DNA from: Victivallis vadensis
GTDB taxonomy: Bacteria > Verrucomicrobiota > Lentisphaeria > Victivallales > GWF2-50-93
Direction of reading: 5' to 3'
NCBI GenBank assembly: GCA_945883805.1
Contig: CAMCYE010000018.1
Coordinates: forward strand, 1 to 39,898
Length of the DNA stretch: 39,898 nucleotides
Shown here piece by piece: positions 31,365 through 39,488 of this stretch; within the stretch, counting starts at the first letter, position 1; every line of letters starts with the position of its first letter. Below the pieces are notes generated by a model, which was not told where the DNA came from, searched no databases, and saw nothing but the letters and a program-made list of their open reading frames with translations. A program made the position numbers and the translations under genes.

Positions 31365-33941
31365 CTACTTCCTGGGCTTCAGCCCTCTTGTAGCGGAGAC
31401 TTCCATGGGGTTTTCGGGCCAGAAATGTTTCGGATAACGCCCCTTGAGATCTTTCTTCACAAGCTGATATGAGGTCGACCAGAAACCCGGAAGGTCGGAA
31501 GTGGTCTGTACCGGACGCATTGACGGTGACAGGATTTTCACAAGCACAGGGATTTTCCCGCCACCGACACATGGATGGATTTTCGTCCCGAAAAGCTCCT
31601 GAACCCTCACCGCTAAAAAGGGGACATCCCCGTCCCTGTAATTCAGGCGAACCATGGAACCGCTGGCAACCTTCAGGTGCGACGGCGCCAGCTTATCCAG
31701 AAGCTCCTTGTGCTTCCAGTCAAGCAGGCCGGACAGCGCATCATGCAGGTTTATCTTCTTAAAATCCTCGGTTCTCCTCACGCCGCCAAGGAACGGTGAA
31801 ATCCAGCCTTCCATATTTTCCAGAAACGCATCATCGGAAAGATCAGGCCAGTCGTTCTTCTTATCAATTCCGGATGCAAACACAATTCTCTTCCGCAGAT
31901 TTTCAGTTTCATCGTTCCATGGCAGACAGGAAAGCCCCCTTGTCCGGATTCCGTTTAATACCGCTCCGGCAATCTTGCGCCTGTCCGGATTCTTAAGAGG
32001 ATATTCTTCGAGGATTATTGAAAAAAAGACACGTCTGCCGACAGCATCCACCGCCCCTGCCCTGTCATTCCATTCCACGGCTTCAACCATCTTGATGTTG
32101 TCACCGAAATATCTTTCAAGATCATTTCTCGTAATAGGAGCGGCAAGAAGGATCTTCGCGTCCTTTTCCTTGTCGTCAAGTTCGGCGACTGTCAGGAACT
32201 CCTCCTTGGAAAGTGGTTCGAGATTTGCGAACTTCGCAGCCCTTCCGCAGGAAAGGAGATATATCGGTTCCACCCCTTCGCGCCGTTTGGAAATCCTGTC
32301 GGGATATGCAAAACCGAGGACGACTCCAGCCATCTCCGAATCACATTCACGGTATTCAATGCCAAGCCTTTTCCTGAATTCCTCCGAAAAGTTCTTCACC
32401 CGCCATCTGACGGAATCGTCAATCTTCTCAAGGTAGGGACGGCTCGCCGACTTGTCCGCCGCAGTCCCGGCGAAGGAGGAGCCGTCCGGTCTCAATGCGG
32501 CGCTCTCGGCGAGAGTCGCCCTACCCGATCTTAACAAATCCAATCTCAGTCTCAAATCTGAATCTCGATTCCTTGATGAAAACTTAATCAGATCCCTCTC
32601 TTCAAGGATAGCAGCTATGTCACAGGCTAGGCTACCCTGTCCTATTTCGGAACTGCGGATGATCATGTTGGCAAGACGGGGATGCGTTCCTGCGGCGAGC
32701 ATTTTCCTGCCATGCGCCGTGATTTTCCCCTTTCCGTCAACCGCCCCGAGTTCGGTCAGAAGCTCGACGGACTGTGCGAATTTCGCAGATGGAGGCGCAT
32801 CGAGCCATTTCAAAGCTGAAGTGTCGGCTACGCCCCATTCGGCAAGAATCAGTGCGAGATTCGCAAGATCCGATTCCAGGATTTCGGGAATGTCATATTC
32901 CGGCATCAGTGAATTCTCGTTCTCTCCCCAGAGCCTGTAACAAACTCCGGCCCCAGTTCTTCCCGCACGCCCACGCCGCTGATCGGCGGAAGCCCGACTC
33001 ACCCTGACAGTTTCAAGATGCGACATACCTGTCCGGGAATCAAATATGGATTTCCTAGAAAGGCCGGAATCTATGATAACACTTACACCATCTATGGTGA
33101 TACTGCTTTCAGCAATGGAAGTGGCAAGCACAATTTTGCGCTTGCCGTCTGGGGCAGGCTGTATCGCCGCATCCTGCTCATCCTTGCCTAAATCCCCGTA
33201 GAGCGGACAGATCGCTGTGTCACCGGAAATGTTGAGGCTTGCCCGTATTCTCTCTTCGATTCTCCGTATCTCTCCCACACCGGGAAGAAAACACAGTATG
33301 CTTCCCTTCTCGCATTCAAGAGCCTTTTTCACACCCCTTGTTACTAAATCCTCCAGTCTCTCCCTGGAAGATTTAGTTATATATTCCGTGCTGACTTCAA
33401 ACATGCGGCCTTCGCAGGAAACCAGTTCGGGCTTGTCGAACAGGACGGATATTTTTTCGGGATCTAGCGTAGCGGACATTATGAGAATCTTGAGGTCATC
33501 GCGCAGGACAGTCTGGACATCCAGTGCAAGCGCAAGTCCGAGATCGGTATGGATGCTGCGCTCATGGAATTCGTCAAAAATGACAAGCGCCACATTTTTC
33601 AGTTCGGAATCACCGAGTATCTGCCGGGTGAATATTCCTTCCGTCACGACTTCAATCCTGGTGTCCCGCGAAATCCTGCTGTCAGTCCGCGTCCTGTAAC
33701 CGACAGTTTTCCCGACCGGTTCCCCTAGATTGTCGGCCATTCTGTATGCTGCGGAACGGGCTGCGAGGCGGCGCGGTTCAAGCACGATTATCTTCTTCCC
33801 GGCAAGCCACAACTCATTGAGAAGTGCAAGAGGCACAACTGTGGTTTTCCCCGCCCCAGGCGGAGCCTTGAGGATGACGGAATTAGCCTTAGCCAGGGAA
33901 GTTTTCAGCTGCGGCAGGATTTTCTCGACGGGAAGATTCAT
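31365..33941 (-). CDS. hrpB: DEAH-box-type ATP-dependent RNA helicase HrpB, with a repeat-derived in-frame segment
   Basis: 858 residues, close to the family's usual length. The helicase core shows Walker A GAGKT (29-33), DEFH (123-126), SAT (IMSATLDP), and the motif VI-like QRRGRAGRTG. The C-terminal HrpB domain follows (GIEYRECDSEMAGVVLGFAYPD, then LPWNDETENL and FWSTSYQLV). The role of HrpB in bacteria is poorly known; it probably remodels RNA. The oddity is at residues about 472-502, where the coding DNA is a palindromic GGTAGGG repeat otherwise found between genes. The frame is kept and no stop is introduced. Two GCGAANTTCGC palindromes lie further along the gene. It is convergent with the PHP gene. 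Confidence 0.92.
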   Translation of the reverse strand: MNLPVEKILPQLKTSLAKANSVILKAPPGAGKTTVVPLALLNELWLAGKKIIVLEPRRLAARSAAYRMADNLGEPVGKTVGYRTRTDSRISRDTRIEVVTEGIFTRQILGDSELKNVALVIFDEFHERSIHTDLGLALALDVQTVLRDDLKILIMSATLDPEKISVLFDKPELVSCEGRMFEVSTEYITKSSRERLEDLVTRGVKKALECEKGSILCFLPGVGEIRRIEERIRASLNISGDTAICPLYGDLGKDEQDAAIQPAPDGKRKIVLATSIAESSITIDGVSVIIDSGLSRKSIFDSRTGMSHLETVRVSRASADQRRGRAGRTGAGVCYRLWGENENSLMPEYDIPEILESDLANLALILAEWGVADTSALKWLDAPPSAKFAQSVELLTELGAVDGKGKITAHGRKMLAAGTHPRLANMIIRSSEIGQGSLACDIAAILEERDLIKFSSRNRDSDLRLRLDLLRSGRATLAESAALRPDGSSFAGTAADKSASRPYLEKIDDSVRWRVKNFSEEFRKRLGIEYRECDSEMAGVVLGFAYPDRISKRREGVEPIYLLSCGRAAKFANLEPLSKEEFLTVAELDDKEKDAKILLAAPITRNDLERYFGDNIKMVEAVEWNDRAGAVDAVGRRVFFSIILEEYPLKNPDRRKIAGAVLNGIRTRGLSCLPWNDETENLRKRIVFASGIDKKNDWPDLSDDAFLENMEGWISPFLGGVRRTEDFKKINLHDALSGLLDWKHKELLDKLAPSHLKVASGSMVRLNYRDGDVPFLAVRVQELFGTKIHPCVGGGKIPVLVKILSPSMRPVQTTSDLPGFWSTSYQLVKKDLKGRYPKHFWPENPMEVSATRGLKPRK
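32226..32238. repeat. GCGAANTTCGC palindrome in hrpB, copy a
   Basis: TGCGAACTTCGCA, read as A-A-K-F-A-N on the minus strand. Confidence 0.8.
32430..32527. repeat. GGTAGGG double-hairpin repeat inside the hrpB coding sequence
   Basis: AAGGTAGGGACGGCTCG at the left and GGCGAGAGTCGCCCTACC at the right match the intergenic copies at 1765 and 8243, with an extra 27 bases within the first hairpin. The arms GGACGGCTC/GAGCCGTCC and GGCG-CTCTCGGCGAGAG-CGCC type pairs are kept. It encodes about 31 residues between DLLR and YLEKIDDSVRW. Confidence 0.85.
32775..32787. repeat. GCGAANTTCGC palindrome in hrpB, copy b
   Basis: TGCGAATTTCGCA, read as S-A-K-F-A-Q on the minus strand. Confidence 0.8.
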
Positions 33942-34025
33942 AAATTATAAAATATCCTTAGGGCTTTCATGTGCTTTAGCTTTGGCAGCAATATATTCCA
34001 TAACAAGCGAACTCGCCACATATTT

Positions 34026-34048
34026 GATTTTTGCGCTTCGCAAAAATC
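34026..34048 (-). terminator. Hairpin at the stop codon of the membrane protein gene
   Basis: GATTTTTGCG and CGCAAAAATC pair perfectly around a 3-base loop; the stem overlaps the stop codon at 34047-34049. The A/T-flanked stem could end transcription. It lies 85 bp before hrpB on the same strand. Confidence 0.4.
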
Positions 34049-34775
34049 ACCTCTTCGGATTACCTACGGTTTCAGAGAATAGTTTCCCCCATTGATACAT
34101 GAAGAACATTTTCTCCTTGGGCAGGATCGTGTCGGCAGTGCCGATCATAGGGCGGAGCGCCGTCATCATCTGGAGGGATGTGATCAGGAATATCAGTATC
34201 CAGAATAAAGGGTAAAACATGTTCTTGCATTTAAGCGAAGAGGCCGCCTTGAGAAGGACCCTCATCCCGAAAAGCGTGCTTATCAGCCAGAACAGGAGAT
34301 GGAAGAAGCCGATGAAAAAGACTGTGCTCGTGGACTGTGAGAAAACCCAGGCTATCGGTGCGAACCCCACAATCAGAATCGAAAACACGGAGACTGAAGA
34401 AAGCAGTACAAGAAACGCCTTTCCGGGTTTCACATCTATTCCGGCAAGACAGATGAAAATATAAAAACTGGGAAAGCAGAACAGTATTGCCAATATCAGT
34501 CCGACAATGATTTTAATCGGCGACATGTACCATTGGACGCCTCCTGAAAAACTTCCGACAATTACGCCGTATGCCGACAGGCAGACTATGTTTATCAGGA
34601 GGATATTTACTAAGAAACCGACAGTTGACATCCGATCGAACCCGGTCAAGATTTTAAGCGGATCCTTAAGAAGATTTTCCATCAGCCATGAAACCTTGTT
34701 CACATCTTCAAATCCAGGCTTTGTTTGGCTTTCGTTGACCTCCGCCACATTCAAACTGTTTTTCCCGTCGTTCAT
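34047..34775 (-). CDS. Polytopic membrane protein, paralogue of the gene at 35106
   Basis: The start at 34775 (MNDGKNSLNVAEVNESQTKP) has AAGGAGG six bases upstream; the ATG at 34823 is rejected. 242 residues. About 50 soluble residues are followed by five or six membrane helices (near 54-76, 87-110, 117-140, 150-175, 188-208). It shares layout and short motifs with the neighbour at 35106-35792: FAPIAW against FAPLMLCLIWN, and ALRPMIGTA against IMRPFIGGP before the last soluble stretch. I do not recognise a function; the fold resembles small membrane proteins of the Yip1-like type only in outline. Confidence 0.7.
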   Translation of the reverse strand: MNDGKNSLNVAEVNESQTKPGFEDVNKVSWLMENLLKDPLKILTGFDRMSTVGFLVNILLINIVCLSAYGVIVGSFSGGVQWYMSPIKIIVGLILAILFCFPSFYIFICLAGIDVKPGKAFLVLLSSVSVFSILIVGFAPIAWVFSQSTSTVFFIGFFHLLFWLISTLFGMRVLLKAASSLKCKNMFYPLFWILIFLITSLQMMTALRPMIGTADTILPKEKMFFMYQWGKLFSETVGNPKR

Positions 34776-34859
34776 AACGACCTCCTTTTGCTTTTTTATT
34801 ATTAAAAGTTGCCTAGTGTCCAAGTGAAAAGGAAATTAACCTATTTCATTTTTGTTTTT

Positions 34860-35100
34860 GTCAGGCGCACCGCCTGAATTTGGAGTGCTGAAGCGACCCT
34901 GTCACGCCATAGCTTCTATGCGAAGGCGGAAGCTTCAGCTTTGTCTCCAGCGAAATTCATTTCGCAGTCTTGAGCCCGTCAAGCTTTGCTTGCCGGAAGA
35001 GAAAGCGGTAGCTCCGCTTCACTCCGCTACACGCACTCCATATAATTCACTTCCATCCTCCAATCATCCATCAATCCACACATCCATTCATCCATCATTT
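34860..35100. repeat. Intergenic repeats between the two membrane protein genes
   Basis: TTTGGAGTGC near 34879 and GCACTCCA near 35034 form outer arms; inside are AGCTTC-TATGCGAAGGCG-GAAGCT and GCGAAATTCATTTCGC. The end (35055-35098) has loose ATCCAT units, as in the region 22318-22365. No gene is seen. Confidence 0.5.
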
Positions 35101-35105
35101 TGCAA

Positions 35106-35792
35106 TTAAAACATCAGATCTTTTGCCGAATGGAACACTGCTTCAAAAAAGTTTCCGACAAAGGCGTTGTCCCTCAAAAACTCGACCGCGCCTTTAGGCC
35201 CGCCGATAAAAGGGCGCATAATCCAGGAAAGCTGTGAGCCGAGAAGCAGATTCACGGCAAGCCATGAAAAGATTATCCTCTTCGCCTCAACCTTCGATTC
35301 CGTGAGATGCAAAATCAACTTGTAAAGATGCAGATTCGAGACCACGCCCGCAAAGGCTATTGCAACCACATTGAACAGTAAAATCCCGTGGTGCGCCATT
35401 GCGGAATGCGGATCCGTAACCGGCGGACTGTTCCATATCAGACAAAGCATAAGCGGTGCGAAAGACGCAAGAATCACCGACGCGATAGTAAATGACATGA
35501 GAACGGCAAGGAAAGATTCCCTGAACGTCAGCTTCGCACCCAGAACCTTTGCAAAGATCCCGTTAATCAGTGCATTGCCGACAGTAACCAGAACAATCAG
35601 GAGCGGGAATTTCATAGCGACATAGAAACCCTGAAGCGGTGCCCTCCATATCCCGACACTCATGCCAAAGATTGAACTGCACAAGATCGCCAATATAAAA
35701 CACGAGTACAGGCAGTCATTTCCGGGCTTTTTTATAAGCCCCGCAAGTTCCACAGGATTCCCAAAGCATAGTTTTCGAATAAGAAAATTCAT
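35106..35792 (-). CDS. Polytopic membrane protein, paralogue of the gene at 34047
   Basis: 228 residues with five or six membrane helices (near 31-50, 60-80, 95-120, 135-158, 170-192). RPFIGGPKGAVEFLRDNAFV after the last helix matches the RPMIG region of its neighbour. The N terminus has a short motif (MNFLIRKLCFGNPVELAGLI) that may lie on the membrane surface. AAGGATA precedes the ATG. The two genes are adjacent and in the same direction, 330 bp apart, which suggests duplication followed by repeat invasion of the gap. Function unknown. Confidence 0.7.
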   Translation of the reverse strand: MNFLIRKLCFGNPVELAGLIKKPGNDCLYSCFILAILCSSIFGMSVGIWRAPLQGFYVAMKFPLLIVLVTVGNALINGIFAKVLGAKLTFRESFLAVLMSFTIASVILASFAPLMLCLIWNSPPVTDPHSAMAHHGILLFNVVAIAFAGVVSNLHLYKLILHLTESKVEAKRIIFSWLAVNLLLGSQLSWIMRPFIGGPKGAVEFLRDNAFVGNFFEAVFHSAKDLMF

Positions 35793-35955
35793 TTTATCCT
35801 TTTTGGTATCCTAATCGACCACCATAAAAATCCAAGGATAACTGCATACCCTTTGTGGTTCCAGCCGTTTGGCCTGAATCTGTTTTCATTATGCTAGATT
35901 TCCGCTTTCCATCCTTTGTGCCTCTGCGCCCCTTTGAAACTATTCCTTTGGCTCA

Positions 35956-36330
35956 TCAGGCCCTTGCCGTTTTACCATGTATAACTGACGCATACTTCTT
36001 TTCGGGTTTCAGTGATTTCCTGGCTTTGTTGAGAATCTCGGCCAATGCCGTCAGATATTCATGAAACCTCTCAATTCCGGAAGGCGATATCGAAACCGTG
36101 GTCCGGGGTTTATTGTCAACAAACTTCTTGGTGATGACAATGGCTCCGGATTCATCAAGCGCTTTCAGGTGACGGCTGAGATTCCCATCGGTGAGACCGC
36201 ATGCCTCCCTTATCTCGTTGAAAGATATTCCCTTGTCGGACGCACAGAGGGCGGACATTATGGAAAGCCGGTTAGGCTCATGGAATATTTTTTCAAGAAT
36301 ATCGGAAGGGTTGTTCATGTTGTCAGGCAT
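35956..36330 (-). CDS. Winged-helix transcriptional regulator (MarR/ArsR-like)
   Basis: 124 residues. A winged helix-turn-helix covers about 10-75: EPNRLSIMSALCASDKGISF, then NEIREACGLTDGNLSRHLKA with the recognition helix, and the wing SGAIVITKKFVDNKPRTTVS. The family is the short ArsR/PadR-like group without metal-binding Cys pairs. AAGGAGG lies before the ATG at 36330. The start overlaps the end of the membrane protein gene by 8 bp; such regulator plus membrane-protein pairs are common in this type of regulator. It may control its own operon. Confidence 0.88.
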   Translation of the reverse strand: MPDNMNNPSDILEKIFHEPNRLSIMSALCASDKGISFNEIREACGLTDGNLSRHLKALDESGAIVITKKFVDNKPRTTVSISPSGIERFHEYLTALAEILNKARKSLKPEKKYASVIHGKTARA

Positions 36331-36913
36331 TTGAATTCCTCCTTAATATTAATCCGCCGAGAAATTCTCCAATGAAAAAAGTGATTCCCATCGGCCACGG
36401 ATTGTAAAAATCATTGAAGCCGAACAGCGATACGGCGCCGCAGAGCATATAGAAAAGGCCGACAACGCAATTTGCGCCGGGAAGCGACGTTCTGTAGGAA
36501 AAATGGACAAGCCCGTAGAGTGTCATCCAAGTGCCGAAGAGCAGACCGTACTGGTGATTAAAAACAAGCGCAACGGTCAATATCGCACCGACTCCGAGTG
36601 CAGGCAGTGCGTCTACGGCGGGAAGAAGTTTTCGCATATCCCTTTTCACTTCCCTGTCAAAAAAGAACCACCAGCAAAGTGCTCCGTAATTCAGAATCAG
36701 CGAAATGCAGAGGACGATCCCCCAGACTAGAAGATATGAATTTGGATTATGCACAACAGGCAGGCAATAGATAAAAACGGCACCGGCAAGAGCAGAAACC
36801 CCGCCAAGAGCTCTTGCCGTTCCCGAATATCCGCAGAAATTCCTTTTTGCCAGGATCAGCTCCTGCATTTTTCTGACCTGTCCGAGCGCATCATGTATGT
36901 GGTTCGCAATCAT
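36323..36913 (-). CDS. Membrane protein paired with the winged-helix regulator
   Basis: 196 residues with about six membrane helices (near 34-52, 60-85, 100-120, 125-145, 150-165, 170-188). The N-terminal 30 residues are a charged helix (ANHIHDALGQVRKMQELILA). GGGAGGG lies before the ATG. Its last eight bases overlap the regulator start, so the pair is translated as a unit. I do not recognise a function; its link with the regulator suggests that it senses a membrane condition or is the regulated product. Confidence 0.75.
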   Translation of the reverse strand: MIANHIHDALGQVRKMQELILAKRNFCGYSGTARALGGVSALAGAVFIYCLPVVHNPNSYLLVWGIVLCISLILNYGALCWWFFFDREVKRDMRKLLPAVDALPALGVGAILTVALVFNHQYGLLFGTWMTLYGLVHFSYRTSLPGANCVVGLFYMLCGAVSLFGFNDFYNPWPMGITFFIGEFLGGLILRRNSNA

Positions 36914-36996
36914 CCGCAGTCCCTCCCATGCAATAGGATAACTTACGGCAAAGCACTTTGCAAGGCAAAGTATAAAATATTTTCCGATTATTTTTT

Positions 36997-37074
36997 AGAT
37001 TCCTAACTTGGACATTGGATATTCCGTGCTGGATATTGGATATTCAGAGTTGTGGCCCTTGGCCGCCTAATTCA
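36997..37074 (-). repeat. Conserved-end element, inverted, with GAATATCCAA units
   Basis: Read on the minus strand it begins AATTAGGCGGCCAAGGGCCACAACT and carries GAATATCCAATATCC and GGAATATCCAATGTCC units before an AAGTTAGGAATCT end. The left stem is GGCC/GGCC. It separates the lipoprotein and membrane protein genes. Confidence 0.7.
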
Positions 37075-37125
37075 TTATCCTGAACTTTCGCACTTTAGAA
37101 CTTCGCACTCCCGAACTGCTTTCCT

Positions 37126-37575
37126 TTATTCCCACCCGATTACCTCATAACCTTTTTCGGTCAAGGTCTTATTCACAAAACGCCTGTAGGATTCAGACGG
37201 CTGGGAAGATCCGAAAAGCCAGCGGAAAAAAATCCTGCTTCCTCCGGCGGCGGCACCACCGGCCGCACCGGCGGCAGCGCCAACTCCGACCGCTGTTCCT
37301 GTCTGGCCAGCGACCGCGCCTGAGGCGGCGCCTGCTGCGGCACCGACCCCGGTATCAGACGTTGTGTCAGCTGCATCCTGTCCGTGTGAAGTGGCGCTAA
37401 GCCCATATTTTTTCGCCTTGTCAACCGCCGCATCAACATCCTTGTCGGCACGGGCCTTTCCAACTTTATTCAGGTAGGCGTTCGGATAAAGGACCGGCCT
37501 CGGAGTCGAACATCCCGATATGAAAAAAACCGAAACTGTTAAACACATGACAATAAACACTACGTGAAATTTCAT
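37126..37575 (-). CDS. Glycine-zipper lipoprotein
   Basis: The start at 37575 (MKFHVVFIVM) follows AGGAG by eight bases; the longer frame to 37647 is rejected. 149 residues. A lipobox FISGC puts the lipid on Cys22. Residues about 72-115 are a run of Gly/Ala with a GxxxG pattern (GVGAAAGAASGAVAGQTG and so on), as in outer membrane lipoproteins of the glycine-zipper type. The C terminus (RRFVNKTLTEKGYEVIGWE) is short and charged. It probably sits in the outer membrane, inner face. It is a single gene flanked by repeats. No precise function can be given. Confidence 0.82.
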   Translation of the reverse strand: MKFHVVFIVMCLTVSVFFISGCSTPRPVLYPNAYLNKVGKARADKDVDAAVDKAKKYGLSATSHGQDAADTTSDTGVGAAAGAASGAVAGQTGTAVGVGAAAGAAGGAAAGGSRIFFRWLFGSSQPSESYRRFVNKTLTEKGYEVIGWE

Positions 37576-37807
37576 CAGTTCAACTCCTGAATTTTTGATT
37601 TTCAAAGCACACTGGAAAATAGTACCGTGGAGACAATTATCAAGCAATGGGATAAAAGGAAAACTTCCTCGCCCTGCCTTACGCGCAAGCGGATGAGGAG
37701 GCTGTAGGCTAATAAGCTGTAGGTCGATAGGTTACAATACAAAAGAATGGATTTAAAAATGCAAAATGACTTGTGTCAAAACCTAACAGCCTAGACTTGG
37801 TGGGCGT

Positions 37808-37942
37808 AAGTCTTTCCGCACATTTTTTAAGCCAAGTCGTCTCAGATCCCGAGTCCCATCATGAGCTCGGGGCAGACGCTTGGCGTTCCCGGGAACGCTG
37901 ACCGTCTGGTCGGCTCTATGTATTTCTTGTGCGGAAAGACTT
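37808..37942. repeat. 135-bp element with 15-bp terminal inverted repeats, copy 2 (complete)
   Basis: AAGTCTTTCCGCACA at 37808-37822 is the exact complement of TGTGCGGAAAGACTT at 37928-37942. 112 bp are identical to 18287-18398. No open frame of note lies inside, so it would depend on a transposase elsewhere, as MITEs do. It lies in the gap between the lipoprotein and beta-helix genes; 37576-37807 holds no other gene that I can see. Confidence 0.85.
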
Positions 37943-37977
37943 CCGTCAAGCAAATCTAGTCTATACAGCTATCAACC

Positions 37978-38006
37978 TTGACATCCTGCGGGATGGCTGT
38001 GGAAAT
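37978..38006 (+). promoter_or_regulatory. Weak promoter candidate with internal palindrome, upstream of the beta-helix gene
   Basis: TTGACA at 37978-37983 is a perfect -35 box; the -10 side (GGAAATAA near 38001) is poor. CATCCTGCGGGATG in the spacer is an inverted repeat that could bind a repressor. Confidence 0.3.
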
Positions 38007-38102
38007 AAAGAAAAACAAATGTATCTTCAACGCACATCAGAATGCCACATGTAAAACGATTGGATCAAACATTCGCACATGAAACAGGAGGAGTTAAATG
38101 CC

Positions 38103-39353
38103 ATGAACCTCTGCAAGATGACCAGACGGATTTTTTTTGTAATCGGCTACACCTTCACCTGCGGGCTTTTAAACGCGGCCGACATCAATGTGGCACCATC
38201 GGGCAATGATGCCTCGGGCAACGGTTCGGCATCCCAGCCATATCGGGAGATCAGGAAGGCGCTGGAGCGTGCGAAGCCGGGTGACACCGTTTTAGTGGCG
38301 GACGGACAGTATGCCGGATTCACCCTGCAAAACTTCAAGGCGGACAAGGATCATCAGGTCACCATCAAAGCGTCGGGGCAGAAAGCCGAGATTCTTAAAA
38401 CTTCCGATCGGCGCGACAACCGCGACACCATTTACATTGACGGCTGCTCATACATAGTCCTAAACGGATTCCGTTCGTTCAACGCAAACCGCGCGGCTCT
38501 ACGGCTCGAAGGCAGTGACCATGTCACAATACGCAACTGCGTCTTCGGCGACAATGGCACCTGGGGCATCTTCACCGGACACTGCGACGATCTGCTGATC
38601 GAAAACAACGAATGCTACGGGAGCGTCAAGGAACATGGCATCTACACGAGCAACAGCGGCGACCGCCCGGTCATCCGCGGCAACCGTTCTCATGACAACG
38701 CAGGCTGCGGGATTCACATGAACGCAGACCTGAGTTGCGGCGGCGACGGGATCATCAGCGGGGCGATTGTCGAAAACAATGTCGTCTACGACAACGGAAA
38801 AAAGGGTGGCGCCGGTATCAACATGGACGGCATTCAGGACTCGCTGGTCCGGAACAACCTGCTTTTCAATAACCACGCCACCGGAATCGCCTGCTTCAAA
38901 ATGAACGGGGCGTCCGGCCCCAAGGGACTGAAGATATTAAATAACACTGTCATCATGGCAAGTGACGCCCGTTATGCACTGCAATTCGGACAGACCGCCG
39001 GAACCAACATTGTACGTAACAACATCCTCTACAATCTGAACCCGGCCCGGGGCGGACTGGCATATTTTAACGCAGGCACAGATGTCCCCAACGTGGACAG
39101 CGCATACAATATCTTCCCGAAAGAGGCTCCGATGGTTGCCGTGGACGACTGGAAAACCCGGCACCCCCTGGCTCAATGGCAAAGCATGGGGCACGAGAAA
39201 AACTCATTTGTCTGTTCACAGTCCGAACTGTTCGCAGATCCCGCCGCCAAAGACTATCGCCTTAAACAGGGATCTCCGGCGCTGGGAAAAGGTGAAAAGT
39301 CAGACGCCAATCTGGCTCAGGACATAGGATGCGGCAAATATCCGGGGAAGTAA
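38103..39353 (+). CDS. Secreted right-handed parallel beta-helix protein (pectate-lyase-like fold)
   Basis: The start at 38103 (MNLCKMTRRIFFVIGYTFTC) follows AGGAGG at 38086; the ATG at 38079 lies before this site. 416 residues. A signal peptide ends near LLNAA. INVAPSGNDASGNGSASQPY (about 28-47) and TVLVADGQYAGF are the usual start of the DUF1565/NosD-like beta-helix group. Turns are visible as repeated strands: HVTIRNCVFGDNGTWGIFTG, LLIENNECYGS, PVIRGNRSHDNAGCGIHMNA, IVENNVVYDNG and LVRNNLLFNNHATGI. Closest functional relatives are polysaccharide lyases of family 9/11-like fold, but the catalytic Lys is not obvious, so binding or lyase action on uronic polymers both remain open. Confidence 0.82.
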   Translation: MNLCKMTRRIFFVIGYTFTCGLLNAADINVAPSGNDASGNGSASQPYREIRKALERAKPGDTVLVADGQYAGFTLQNFKADKDHQVTIKASGQKAEILKTSDRRDNRDTIYIDGCSYIVLNGFRSFNANRAALRLEGSDHVTIRNCVFGDNGTWGIFTGHCDDLLIENNECYGSVKEHGIYTSNSGDRPVIRGNRSHDNAGCGIHMNADLSCGGDGIISGAIVENNVVYDNGKKGGAGINMDGIQDSLVRNNLLFNNHATGIACFKMNGASGPKGLKILNNTVIMASDARYALQFGQTAGTNIVRNNILYNLNPARGGLAYFNAGTDVPNVDSAYNIFPKEAPMVAVDDWKTRHPLAQWQSMGHEKNSFVCSQSELFADPAAKDYRLKQGSPALGKGEKSDANLAQDIGCGKYPGK

Positions 39354-39488
39354 TTTAATTAGGCGACCTAGGGTCGCAATTTTTAGTAACACAGGCTTTA
39401 GCCTGTAGTTAAATTAATCTGGAAACATAAGGGGAATTGCAGGCTAAAGCCCGCATTACTCAGATAACTTTGAAATTCCTTAACGTTT
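39354..39488. repeat. Conserved-end element with ACAGGCTTTAGCCTGT interior
   Basis: Left end TTTAATTAGGCGACCTAGGGTCGCAA, whose GCGACC-TA-GGGTCGC stem is a changed but still paired form of the GCGG/CCGC stem at 29580. Interior hairpin ACAGGC-TTTA-GCCTGT and its partner GCAGGCTAAAGCCCGC. Right end CTTTGAAATTCCTTAACGTT. Confidence 0.75.
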
